A model generated the notes under the pieces. The model had not been told where the DNA came from and ran no database searches. It was given only the letters and a program-made list of their open reading frames with translations. Source: Dehalococcoidia bacterium UBA1141 (GTDB lineage: Bacteria > Chloroflexota > Dehalococcoidia > Lucifugimonadales > UBA3495). Taken from it: 30,070 nucleotides of DNA. Location: positions 36,827 to 66,896 of the forward strand of contig DCAE01000115.1 in assembly GCA_002311385.1 (NCBI GenBank), written 5' to 3'. The position numbers and the translations under genes were made by a program. Below, piece after piece: positions 23,655 to 30,070 of the stretch. Position 1 is the first letter of the stretch. Every line of letters begins with the position of its first letter.

Positions 23655-23897
23655 TCAGACTTCCCAGGCGGCCCGGTAGTCCAGGTTGTCGCTGCCGGTG
23701 CAAAGAGAAAGATTGTCTTTGATGTCGAATTTTGACTGATTGCGGCAGCGGAATCCGGCGGTGCACCGGTCTTGGGCATTCTTATAGGGGCAGCGCCAGG
23801 TAGACACCTGGTTGGTGGTGTCCGAGATGCCCCTGAATATCTCTTCCAGCCGGGCAATGCTGGCCTGATAACGTTCTTTGTCTACTTTTTCGTTCAT
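23655..23897 (-). CDS. Small four-cysteine protein in the corrinoid operon, unrecognised
   Basis: This 80-aa protein is not one I can name. It starts with a charged helix (about residues 5-25, ERYQASIARLEEIFRGI) and then has a compact region with Cys36, Cys45, Cys51 and Cys66 in the contexts WRCPYKN, DRCTAGFRC and LSLCTGSD. The clean composition and four cysteines suggest a metal or iron-sulfur site. It sits between the corrinoid-protein gene and the RACE gene, in the same direction, with about 60 bases before it and 189 bases after. That position suggests a role with the corrinoid system, for example in reduction, but this is inference. The ATG at 23897 has no clear ribosome site. Confidence 0.72.
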   Translation of the reverse strand: MNEKVDKERYQASIARLEEIFRGISDTTNQVSTWRCPYKNAQDRCTAGFRCRNQSKFDIKDNLSLCTGSDNLDYRAAWEV

Positions 23898-23909
23898 GAT
23901 TAGGCTTAC

Positions 23910-23942
23910 AGATTCTTCGTCGCTACTCTTCTCAGGACGACC
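23910..23942. repeat. Degenerate partial copy of the MITE-like repeat
   Basis: AGATTCTTCGTCGCTACTCT and the next bases are the inverted version of the left half of the repeat at 23518, with a few changes. It lies in the short gap between the corrinoid-protein gene and the small four-cysteine gene, in the opposite orientation to copy 2's left half. Confidence 0.65.
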
Positions 23943-23958
23943 ATGTTGGCCAATCGAC

Positions 23959-24720
23959 CTACGAACCGGTTGATGCTCCTTCCCTTACCGCCTGCTCCTC
24001 CACCAACGTCTTCGCCAGTTCCACACAGGCCATGGCATCGCCGCCGTAACCGTCGGCGCCCATGTCGTCGGCAAACTCTTGGTTGAGGGGCGCTCCGCCA
24101 ACCATCAATTTGACCATGTCCCTCATACCCGCATCCTCAAAAGCCTGGATAGTCTTGCCCATGTTTGGCATAGTCGTAGTAAGCAAAGCCGACATTCCCA
24201 CCACTTGGGCTCCATGTTCCATGGCAGCGTCGATATATGCTTCAGCCTTGGTATCCACTCCCAGGTCATGAACCACGAAGCCGGAGCCGCGGAGCATCAT
24301 GATGCATAGATTCTTGCCGATGTCGTGCAGGTCGCCTTTCACCGTGCCCATTATGATTGTTCCCTTAGGTGGAATGCCCGAGGCCGACAATATGGGCTCG
24401 ATGTGGGCCATCCCGGCCTTCATAGCCCGGGCTGCCACCAGCACTTCTGGTACGAAAATTATGTTATCCCGGAACTTGACACCCACCAAGGCCATGCCGG
24501 CAATGAGGCCGTCATCCAAGATGGTGTTGGCTGTGAAGCCCTGGTCCAAGGCTTCTTTGGTTAGCGAGTCCACCTGATTATTGTCCCCTACGATAAGGCT
24601 GTAGGAGATTTCTTGCATCAATGGGTCCGCTTGCTCGAATAGGCCTCCGATGTGCTTTTTCTCGCCAGGATTGGCCACGTGTTCCAACTCTTGGATCAAT
24701 CCATCATTAGTTAGGGGCAT
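23959..24720 (-). CDS. Corrinoid (B12-binding) methyltransferase protein, MtbC-like
   Basis: This 253-aa protein carries the corrinoid cofactor that accepts and passes on a methyl group. It has the B12-binding signature GTVKGDLHDIGKNL, in which His132 is the lower cobalt ligand. The VVHDLGVD strand, SALLTTTMPNM and VGGAPLNQEFADDMGADGYGGDA follow, as in MtbC, MttC and the MetH cobalamin module. The N-terminal helical cap domain spans about residues 35-115. The ATG at 24720 gives the family start and overlaps the end of the upstream UroD-like gene by 14 bases, which suggests coupling. A longer frame from 24777 adds residues inside that gene and is less likely. The methyl donor is not revealed by this protein. 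Confidence 0.93.
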   Translation of the reverse strand: MPLTNDGLIQELEHVANPGEKKHIGGLFEQADPLMQEISYSLIVGDNNQVDSLTKEALDQGFTANTILDDGLIAGMALVGVKFRDNIIFVPEVLVAARAMKAGMAHIEPILSASGIPPKGTIIMGTVKGDLHDIGKNLCIMMLRGSGFVVHDLGVDTKAEAYIDAAMEHGAQVVGMSALLTTTMPNMGKTIQAFEDAGMRDMVKLMVGGAPLNQEFADDMGADGYGGDAMACVELAKTLVEEQAVREGASTGS

Positions 24721-25777
24721 TGTTATCGCTCGCTGCGTGTTCTCTACACCAGTCTTTAACGGCTTTGGGAATCTCAATCAGGTTCTCCAACTTGGTCGCC
24801 AATGGCACGGCGCATTCGGGGGCAATCAGGTCAACTCCGGCATCCAAACAACGGTAAACTTCCTGCCGCACCTCTTCAGGGCCTCGGGCGTACAGGGTAT
24901 CCGGGTTGTTAATGTTGCCGACCATGCGGATGCGACCGTCTACAATGTCCATCGCCTGTTGGGGATCGTTCTTGGAATCAAAGTGGAAGCAAGCCATTCC
25001 TGACTGGGCGATGTAGTCCATGCGATCCAAGGTGTTGCCGCAGATATGCAGAATCAATGGAACGTCCAAACGCTGGGCCATTTCCTGATGGATATCCAGT
25101 AGGAAACGTTTGTAATACTCCCCGCTGACCAAGTCTCCGGTGGCATGGTCGGGGAAGGTCAAGACATCGGCGCCAGCGTCAATCTGGGCCTGACCGAACA
25201 GCACGGATATCTCCTTCAGGCGGTCCAAGCAGCGCATCACCATGTCCGGGTCGTCAACCGTCATAAGCAGGAAGTTCTCCACCCCAAAAACATGGTAGGC
25301 CAGGGTCCACGGCCCCATGGTCTTGCCGATTATCGCCACCTCGTCGCCAAACTCTTCTTTCAATAGACTGATGGACCGTATGATAGCCTGATTATCGGGA
25401 TGCTCCAGGAACCCGCTGGGTATCTTGATGTCGTCTGGACCCTTCCAGATGGGATTGGCCATGCGCACCGTGGGCCAGTTGTCCTTCTCCTCCCACTGCA
25501 TATCGCAGCCAAGGGCCGAAGATTCTTGAATGATGCTGAAGTAGGGCATCACCGAATCGAAGCCCAACTCGGTATATCCCGTGGCCGCCAGCCGCGCCGC
25601 CAATTCCGGCTCCCGGCAAGCGGCGGGGAAGGGAGCGTCGGCCAAATCCATCAATTCAACCGTCGACACGTTGGTGGGGTTTGCCACCGGTGTCCGGTCA
25701 ACCGGCTTCCCTGCCAGGGCGTTCATCACCCGTTCCTTGGGCGTCATGGTTTCATTTCCGCCTTGAATTAGCGCCAT
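24707..25777 (-). CDS. UroD-family (MtbA/MtaA-like) corrinoid-dependent methyltransferase
   Basis: This 356-aa protein belongs to the uroporphyrinogen decarboxylase superfamily, in the branch that transfers methyl groups to or from corrinoid proteins rather than decarboxylating porphyrins. Zinc ligands typical of MtaA/MtbA are visible: His244 and Cys246 in ILHICGN and Cys322 in APECAVP. The start TPKERVMNALAGKPVDRTPV is typical of the superfamily. I chose the ATG at 25777, with GAGAGGT at good spacing. A longer frame from 25846 adds only a Ser-rich stretch made from an upstream triplicated sequence. The gene overlaps the corrinoid-protein gene by 14 bases. Its acceptor or donor could be a methylated substrate, coenzyme M-like thiol or other compound, and the sequence does not decide it. 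Confidence 0.9.
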   Translation of the reverse strand: MALIQGGNETMTPKERVMNALAGKPVDRTPVANPTNVSTVELMDLADAPFPAACREPELAARLAATGYTELGFDSVMPYFSIIQESSALGCDMQWEEKDNWPTVRMANPIWKGPDDIKIPSGFLEHPDNQAIIRSISLLKEEFGDEVAIIGKTMGPWTLAYHVFGVENFLLMTVDDPDMVMRCLDRLKEISVLFGQAQIDAGADVLTFPDHATGDLVSGEYYKRFLLDIHQEMAQRLDVPLILHICGNTLDRMDYIAQSGMACFHFDSKNDPQQAMDIVDGRIRMVGNINNPDTLYARGPEEVRQEVYRCLDAGVDLIAPECAVPLATKLENLIEIPKAVKDWCREHAASDNNAPN

Positions 25778-25790
25778 AACTTTACCTCTC

Positions 25791-25840
25791 TTGGAAGATC
25801 TACTTAGGCTGGAAGACCTGCTCAGACTGGAAAATGTCCC
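25791..25840. repeat. Imperfect 18-base tandem repeat upstream of the UroD-like gene
   Basis: TTGGAAGATCTACTTAGG (25791-25808) and CTGGAAGACCTGCTCAGA (25809-25826) agree at 13 of 18 positions, and a third partial unit starts CTGGAAAATG. It lies in the 69-base gap between the unknown 235-aa gene and the UroD-like gene. Confidence 0.6.
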
Positions 25841-25846
25841 GGCCAA

Positions 25847-26554
25847 TCAGGTTTGGGAGAAACCCAGGGTACTGGTGGTCATCTGGCCGCGCAATGCTTC
25901 CTCTTCCGCCATATTCTCTACGGCCGAAACGTTTCTCGAGTAGGGCAGCAATATTCGCATCAAGCCGTCGTGGCGTTGGCCGCATGAAAAGGATACCTCG
26001 GTTTCGCCCACTTTTTCCATCTCGCCGTAACGCACGAAACCAGCCACCACTGCTTTGAGGCGCAATGGCCCATTCGCGGCCTCTCCCTCTCCGGAAACAT
26101 GATAAACATACCGGTCGCTTTGTACTTCGCCCGATAGGCTTAGAATCAGGCTCGAGCGGGTGTCTTTGATTGACATGCTGCCTTGTGGCGCAGTGTAATC
26201 CGGGCTCTTGCCCACAGCTTGGGCCATCAAGAATTTCAATGGCCGAAGGTGAGGGTCTCCGCAGGACATTCTCACCTGGATGGGACTGGATGCAACCGCC
26301 TCCAATCCGCCAAGAGCGATAGTTTGGTCCCGTATCTGCGTCAATCTCGCTTCCACTCCAGCCTTGTTGCTAAAAGACCACACGGTGTAGATACCGTCTT
26401 TCACGTAGAGACCAACCGAGATGTCCTCGAAGTAAGGGTCTGCGGGAATCAGCTCCAGGCAGCTGCCGTAGCGCTGAAGGATGTCCGCCACTTGCGGCAC
26501 TGTTCTGGTTGTGTTGCCAGCGGATGATTCGCCGGCTGGTTCGGATAGCGACAT
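25847..26554 (-). CDS. Unrecognised 235-aa protein in the corrinoid operon
   Basis: I do not recognise this protein. It seems to have two parts. The first (about residues 18-120) has VPQVADILQRYGSCLELIPADPYFEDISVGLYVKDGIYTVWSF and a helical stretch ending in RMSCGDPHLRPLKFLMAQAVGKSPDY. The second (about 125-210) is beta-rich, with LILSLSGEVQ, YVYHVSGEGE and SFSCGQRHDG. Cysteines are at 32, 98 and 191. No membrane helix or signal peptide is seen. The ATG at 26554 has GGATAGGA about seven bases upstream, while a longer frame from 26620 overlaps the upstream gene and has no support. Only 8 bases separate it from the homocysteine methyltransferase-family gene and 69 from the UroD-like gene, so it is very likely part of the corrinoid operon. 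Confidence 0.8.
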   Translation of the reverse strand: MSLSEPAGESSAGNTTRTVPQVADILQRYGSCLELIPADPYFEDISVGLYVKDGIYTVWSFSNKAGVEARLTQIRDQTIALGGLEAVASSPIQVRMSCGDPHLRPLKFLMAQAVGKSPDYTAPQGSMSIKDTRSSLILSLSGEVQSDRYVYHVSGEGEAANGPLRLKAVVAGFVRYGEMEKVGETEVSFSCGQRHDGLMRILLPYSRNVSAVENMAEEEALRGQMTTSTLGFSQT

Positions 26555-26562
26555 GGCGGTTC

Positions 26563-27453
26563 CTATCCTTTTAATGCCTTGGCCAGTGCTCGAATGTGGT
26601 CCGGTCCGGTGCCGCAGCAACCCCCCAGTATTTTTACGCCCAGACCAGCCAAGGTTCTGAAGTGTTCGGCCATAAACTCGGGAGATTCCGGGTATACAAT
26701 TTCTCCGTCTTTGAACTGGGGGATGCCAGCGTTGGAGTGGAGCAACAGGTGACCTTCCGTTGCCTGGCGCATCTCCTTTGCCACCTGAACCATGACCTCA
26801 ATGCCATTGCCGCAATTGGCTCCTACCACATCGGCACCGGCGCTAGTCAACCCTTCAGCCGCCTGTTGGGGTGTTACACCCATCATAGTAAAAAAGCCAC
26901 GGGGGCCGGGGTCGAAGGTCATGGTGCACATGACTATGAGCTTGGTGTTGTCTTTGGTGGCCTTGATAGCCAGGGTAGCCTCTTCCAGAGCGGTCATAGT
27001 CTCAATCACCACACCGTCTGCGCCGCCTTCCTCCAAAGCCACTGCCTGCTGGGCGAAGGCATCCAGCATCTCGGCTTCGCTGACAGGGCCCAAGGGCTCC
27101 AGGAATTCCCCAGTGGGTCCCATGGAGCCCAGAACATATCTTCCGGGAGGAGCCTGGCTGCGGGAGTGCTGGGCGGCCAAACAGTTAAACTCAGCCACTC
27201 TTTGACCAAAACCGTACTTTTCCAACATGAAGCGGTTGGCCCCGAATGAATTGGTTAGAACCATGTCCGAACCGGCGTCAAAGTAATCCCTCGCCATCCC
27301 TCGAACGACCTCTGGCTGCGTCGCATTGAACTCTTCGGGGCAGCCTCCGGACTCCAAGCCGTGATCTTGGAGGTAAGTCCCTGTAGCTCCGTCGGAGATA
27401 AGCAGGTCGCCCTGATTGAGCCGGTCCAGAAGGGATTTGTTGTTTGCGCTCAT
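26563..27453 (-). CDS. Homocysteine S-methyltransferase family protein (MetH N-module/BHMT type)
   Basis: This 296-aa protein has the (beta/alpha)8 barrel of the homocysteine S-methyltransferase family, found as the first module of MetH and in BHMT and MmuM. It begins LLISDGATGTYLQDHGL and has LTNSFGANRFMLEKYG, a VIETMTALEEA segment, and the zinc cysteines Cys214 in GANCGNG and Cys279-Cys280 in GGCCGTGPDHI. The size is that of a single module without folate, cobalamin or activation modules. I chose the ATG at 27453. A GTG six bases upstream is possible. It is first in the minus-strand corrinoid operon, which suggests that it takes a methyl group from the separate corrinoid protein and gives it to homocysteine or another thiol. 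Confidence 0.92.
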   Translation of the reverse strand: MSANNKSLLDRLNQGDLLISDGATGTYLQDHGLESGGCPEEFNATQPEVVRGMARDYFDAGSDMVLTNSFGANRFMLEKYGFGQRVAEFNCLAAQHSRSQAPPGRYVLGSMGPTGEFLEPLGPVSEAEMLDAFAQQAVALEEGGADGVVIETMTALEEATLAIKATKDNTKLIVMCTMTFDPGPRGFFTMMGVTPQQAAEGLTSAGADVVGANCGNGIEVMVQVAKEMRQATEGHLLLHSNAGIPQFKDGEIVYPESPEFMAEHFRTLAGLGVKILGGCCGTGPDHIRALAKALKG

Positions 27454-27674
27454 CGTCACTGCCCTATGGGCAGATTATCTAAAAGTAAAATTGTCTAACA
27501 GGGATATTTGTCCAAGATACAGGAAATAGTCGGTGCCGAAAAGGGCGGGCAATTCCCTTTACCGGGAGAATCTTAGTGCATCTTTTCAAGGGCATCAGCC
27601 GTCAGATACCCTCTGTATTTCTTTACGGGCGATTATTGGTGGACTAGCCGATGATGCCAAGGGGGTAGTAGAAG

Positions 27675-28451
27675 CTAGGCGCTGGCGAATACGCTGAAAA
27701 CGGCTCCTTGTGGGTCCTGAATCGTGGCAAACCGGCCAATCTCTGGGATGTCCGTCCCGGGCACCAAAACCGTTCCCCCCAACGATGCAGCCTGACTGGC
27801 CGTGGCATCAACGTCGGCAACGCTGAAGTACACTGCCCAGTTTGGCGAGACAGGACCCATCTCCGGGGTGATACGCATGACTCCGGCAACATCGGTTCTG
27901 GCGGCCTTCAGCATCGTATATTCCATCGGGCCTTGCATAGCGGCGCTTTCGACGCCCAACAGGCTTTTGTAAAATTCTATGGCGTCATCCGGGTCAGTGG
28001 TAGCTAATTCGTTCCAGGCTATGGCTCCCGGTTCTCCCTTGACTCGACAGCCGATATGGTCTTGGGGTTGCCAGATTGCAAACGCTGCGCCTTGGCGGTC
28101 TTGCAGCATCGCCATTCGGCCCGCCGTAAACACGTCCATGGGGCCAAACAACAATGTCCCCTTGGCTTCTATCGCCATGGCTACAATCTGGTCCACATTG
28201 GAAACGGTGAAATACGTATTCCAGTGTGGCGACACTCCCTGATTCTTTTCTTCCTCGGACTGCTTATAGATTGACGCCGCTTCCAATCCATTTAGTTTCT
28301 GCATATGGTAGTACTGGTTCTCACCAATCTGCTGAGGGTCATCCACCCACCCGAACAGTGCGCCGTAGAAAGCGAGCGCTCCTTCGTCGTCGGTGGTGGA
28401 AAGTTCGAACCATGATGGTGTCCCAGGAGCGTGGCTAGTAACATCCGGCAT
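27675..28451 (-). CDS. Two-domain VOC (glyoxalase-like) protein
   Basis: This 258-aa protein contains two vicinal-oxygen-chelate domains in tandem, about residues 8-128 and 140-257. Each has the pattern of a start such as PSWFELSTTD or IAWNELATTD, then FYGALFGW or FYKSLLGV, and ends near QGAAFAIWQP or QGAVFSVFAS. VOC proteins include glyoxalases, dioxygenases and antibiotic-binding proteins. The second-strand metal ligands are not strict here, so the reaction is unknown. The ATG at 28451 has a strong AGGAGGCG ribosome site. It reads in the same direction as the corrinoid locus, but 221 bases separate them. Confidence 0.92.
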   Translation of the reverse strand: MPDVTSHAPGTPSWFELSTTDDEGALAFYGALFGWVDDPQQIGENQYYHMQKLNGLEAASIYKQSEEEKNQGVSPHWNTYFTVSNVDQIVAMAIEAKGTLLFGPMDVFTAGRMAMLQDRQGAAFAIWQPQDHIGCRVKGEPGAIAWNELATTDPDDAIEFYKSLLGVESAAMQGPMEYTMLKAARTDVAGVMRITPEMGPVSPNWAVYFSVADVDATASQAASLGGTVLVPGTDIPEIGRFATIQDPQGAVFSVFASA

Positions 28452-28580
28452 GATTCGCCTCCTATGTTTACCTTCGTAGAGTTAGGCCAACTAGATTTAT
28501 GTTACCTAGAATGAAGTTATTTTGATGTCCGCCGGAATGATGATTGGCGGTTTTTGACGCTGTTTCGAGGATATACTGCG

Positions 28581-29037
28581 TCAGCTTTTAAACCGTTTGC
28601 GGGAATCCTCGTAAATTTGGATGTACTCGGCTGGGGAAGTCTTGGCAATCGCCTGGCCGACGAGTTCTACCGGCAGGTCGTCCAGCGACTTGAACCGGAC
28701 GCAGGATTTGCCCATGTCTAGCCTCTTGCCGCTGGCCCGGTACGCTTCCGTGAACCATTGCTCGGTCTCCGTATTGCCGTAAATATTCATGAGATACACG
28801 GCCATGTGGCGCTTTTGGGAAGCCAAAGCCGCATACATGAAGGGATGGCCGTTATAGGTCTTGGGGTAGGTTTCCAAAGGAATCACGTAGGCTAGCATCC
28901 CAAAATCCACAATCTCTTGGTACCCGTCGGGCAGGTTGTCCAATATCGCCTTTCGCACCCACTTCTAGAGCTGCTCGTCTATCTGGTGGAAGGGCGTCCA
29001 GAAACTCTGAGGGAGACTGAGAATTGATAGCATTCAT
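28581..29037 (-). pseudogene. DUF1801-family gene with a frameshift
   Basis: Two overlapping frames together make one DUF1801-like protein of about 150 aa. The first part (from 29037) reads SPSEFLDALPPDRRAALEV and then goes out of frame. The second part (125 aa from a GTG at 28958) continues with VRKAILDNLPDGYQEIVDFG, then TYNGHPFMYAALASQKRHMAVYLMNIYG and a typical C terminus. Deleting one base from the C-run at 28958-28960 would join the frames as LEVVRKAIL, which fits the family well. The start at 29037 has AGGGGAT upstream. Either the gene is freshly broken, or the extra base is a sequencing or assembly error. The function of the family is not established. Confidence 0.85.
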
Positions 29038-29343
29038 GGAAAGATCCCCTTGATATGCGGTTCTGACATGAAGGCGCCAAATGGCTCGGAGATTTCGCCC
29101 TTTGGGCGGTCAAGCGGGTTTCATGAGTCCCATAAGACTACACTGCCGTTAAGGCAGACGAAATAGATTTTGGATTCTGCTCCAAGATACATCAAATCGG
29201 ACGTGGGAAAAAGAGGAAGCTGTCGCGGGACCAGCAGTTAAAAAAACCGGGAATCAACTACTCACACCTTCGTTCTTGTCAGGGGCGAATGATGGCTGCT
29301 GGGGATCCAGCAAATGCGGGGAACAATAGTAAGCGTGCGGTTT
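29038..29343. other. Intergenic region, no gene
   Basis: In this gap of just over 300 bases I see two small hairpins, CGCCC/GGGCG at 29096-29108 and CTGCC/GGCAG at 29143-29157. I see no supported gene, and the hairpins have no T-run after them. Confidence 0.45.
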
Positions 29344-29679
29344 TTAGGAGTTGGCGTTGGAGTTGGCCTTAAGCATCTGCTTGGTAGCATGGGTAAAAAG
29401 TATGGTGGCCCCACCCGATGCGAATTGCGACAAATCGCGCGCCATTGCTTGTCCCATTTCCGAGTTGAGCCCTTCTTGCATGGCGTCTTCGGAGTCGAAC
29501 TGCAATTCCACTATCAGATAATACGGCGGCTCACCTTGGGCCGCCCCTGCGACGAAGTTTGTCGCCATTTGCTCAACGTTTGGAATCCCCAAGAGCAGGG
29601 GCTGATGAATGTCGGTGAAGTAGGTGTCGAAGGCGTCTGATTCTACGGGCCGACCATAGAGAATCATTACGTTTATCAA
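29344..29679 (-). CDS. EthD-like dimeric ferredoxin-fold protein
   Basis: This 111-aa protein resembles the EthD family, small dimeric alpha/beta-barrel proteins. It starts with the strand MINVMILYGRP, then the typical DTYFTDIHQPLLLGIPNVEQM helix, in which the conserved aspartate and histidine of the family are seen, and YYLIVELQFDSEDAMQEGLNS toward the end. Family members occur beside oxidoreductases and act in small-molecule metabolism, but the reaction here cannot be inferred. The ATG at 29679 has no strong ribosome site. Its neighbours are the partial OsmC gene upstream and the DUF1801 gene downstream, all on the minus strand. Confidence 0.85.
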   Translation of the reverse strand: MINVMILYGRPVESDAFDTYFTDIHQPLLLGIPNVEQMATNFVAGAAQGEPPYYLIVELQFDSEDAMQEGLNSEMGQAMARDLSQFASGGATILFTHATKQMLKANSNANS

Positions 29680-29750
29680 ATGGGTCCTCAGCTTTTCCGG
29701 CCCGCCTTATTTACACAAAGCGAGCCGGACTTTGGCTGCGAATTTAGCCT

Positions 29751-29786
29751 TTGCCTACAGGCTAACTCTTGCCTACAGGCTAACTC
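29751..29786. repeat. Perfect 18-base tandem duplication at the end of the OsmC gene
   Basis: TTGCCTACAGGCTAACTC occurs twice in a row, at 29751-29768 and 29769-29786, followed by TTGC. The second unit includes the stop codon of the OsmC gene, so this is a small duplication across the gene end. Confidence 0.92.
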
Positions 29787-30070
29787 TTGCTGACTTTTGA
29801 AGTGATGCTGTTGGCATGGGAAACCATACCATGAACGGGAGAATACTCAATCAAACGCTCAATGGTGCGCAGTTGGTCGTCGGTGAGATTCCCTTTTACT
29901 TTTACTTCGCAAGTAATATTTGGAATACATGATGCGTGTTGGTCCGGCCCTTTGACCTCAAAGAGGACGCTCGGGTCAACATCCGCCCGGATGATAATTT
30001 CCATCCCTTCCAGGTTTATTCCATTGCGAGGAGCGTTTAGTCCGATGCTGTTGCTCAAGCATGCGCCCAT
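29780..30070 (-). CDS. OsmC family protein, partial (C-terminal part)
   Basis: The last 96 residues of an OsmC/Ohr-family protein are visible, and the gene continues past the window edge. The first catalytic cysteine region reads GACLSN. Where the second cysteine of OsmC normally stands in a CPV motif, this protein has YSPVHGM with serine. OsmC and Ohr proteins reduce organic hydroperoxides with two cysteines, so this member may lack that activity. The ending ISPVHG-like helix and the DDQLRTIERLIEYSPV segment are typical of the family. The Met at 30070 is an internal residue, not the start. Confidence 0.85.
   Translation of the reverse strand: MGACLSNSIGLNAPRNGINLEGMEIIIRADVDPSVLFEVKGPDQHASCIPNITCEVKVKGNLTDDQLRTIERLIEYSPVHGMVSHANSITSKVSKS

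Noticed and set aside
28529..28555. CCGCC/GGCGG hairpin followed by TTTTT on the plus strand
   Set aside because: It has the look of an intrinsic terminator, but both neighbouring genes read on the minus strand, and the stem is only five bases with a 12-base loop.
1..30070. CRISPR arrays, insertion sequences and rRNA
   Set aside because: I looked for regular spaced repeats, transposase motifs and rRNA-like conserved blocks and saw none. The repeats present are short palindromes and small tandem duplications.

Overview
The window looks like a chromosomal segment of a moderate-GC bacterium, most likely a Chloroflexota of the Dehalococcoidia/SAR202 type. This rests on the kinds of genes seen: a DUF5679-type zinc-knuckle protein, a PAC2 protein, a dnaX-ybaB-recR-recO cluster, a RACE-type corrinoid activator with UroD-like and corrinoid proteins, and a membrane protein with a domain I associate with SAR202-like genomes. 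No rRNA is present and nothing was searched, so the lineage is an inference. Most genes start with ATG, but several probably use TTG or GTG.

Layout. 1-2925 (minus): the end of a cobalamin operon, with a histidine phosphatase (possible CobC), cobQ and cobU, the last two overlapping as TAATG. 2926-3923: regulatory stretches around a 47-aa zinc-knuckle gene that has a strong sigma70-like promoter and a downstream hairpin. 3924-8974 (plus): a mixed metabolic run of a carboxymuconolactone-decarboxylase-like protein, a class IV aminotransferase, an SMP-30 lactonase, a flavodiiron-like metallo-beta-lactamase fold protein, a sarcosine-oxidase-family flavoenzyme and the fluoride channel CrcB. 9314-12298 (plus): a PAC2 protein, an endonuclease III-family protein and argC, followed by tRNA-Glu and a strong terminator. 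12566-14350: a gene-poor patch with a Chloroflexota-type membrane protein, a truncated response-regulator receiver domain and two related minus-strand gene tails. 14357-18589 (plus): ybeY-dnaX-ybaB-recR-recO, tightly packed. 18718-21758 (plus): a biotin carboxylase and biotin carrier protein without a visible carboxyltransferase, then an LLM-class oxidoreductase. 21810-27453 (minus): a corrinoid methyl-transfer locus. 27675-30070 (minus): a two-domain VOC protein, a frameshifted DUF1801 gene, an EthD-like protein and a partial OsmC protein.

The most interesting part is 21810-27453. It holds a homocysteine S-methyltransferase-family protein, an unrecognised 235-aa protein, a UroD/MtbA-type methyltransferase with a complete zinc-ligand set, a B12-binding corrinoid protein, a small four-cysteine protein and a RACE-type reductive activator. 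Together they resemble a methionine synthase broken into separate proteins, with a UroD-like enzyme in place of the methyl-folate module. The methyl donor is unknown. The cobalamin synthesis genes at the other end of the window fit a B12-dependent lifestyle. MITE-like GTCATTCTGAG repeats sit in the intergenic DNA, including inside the corrinoid operon.
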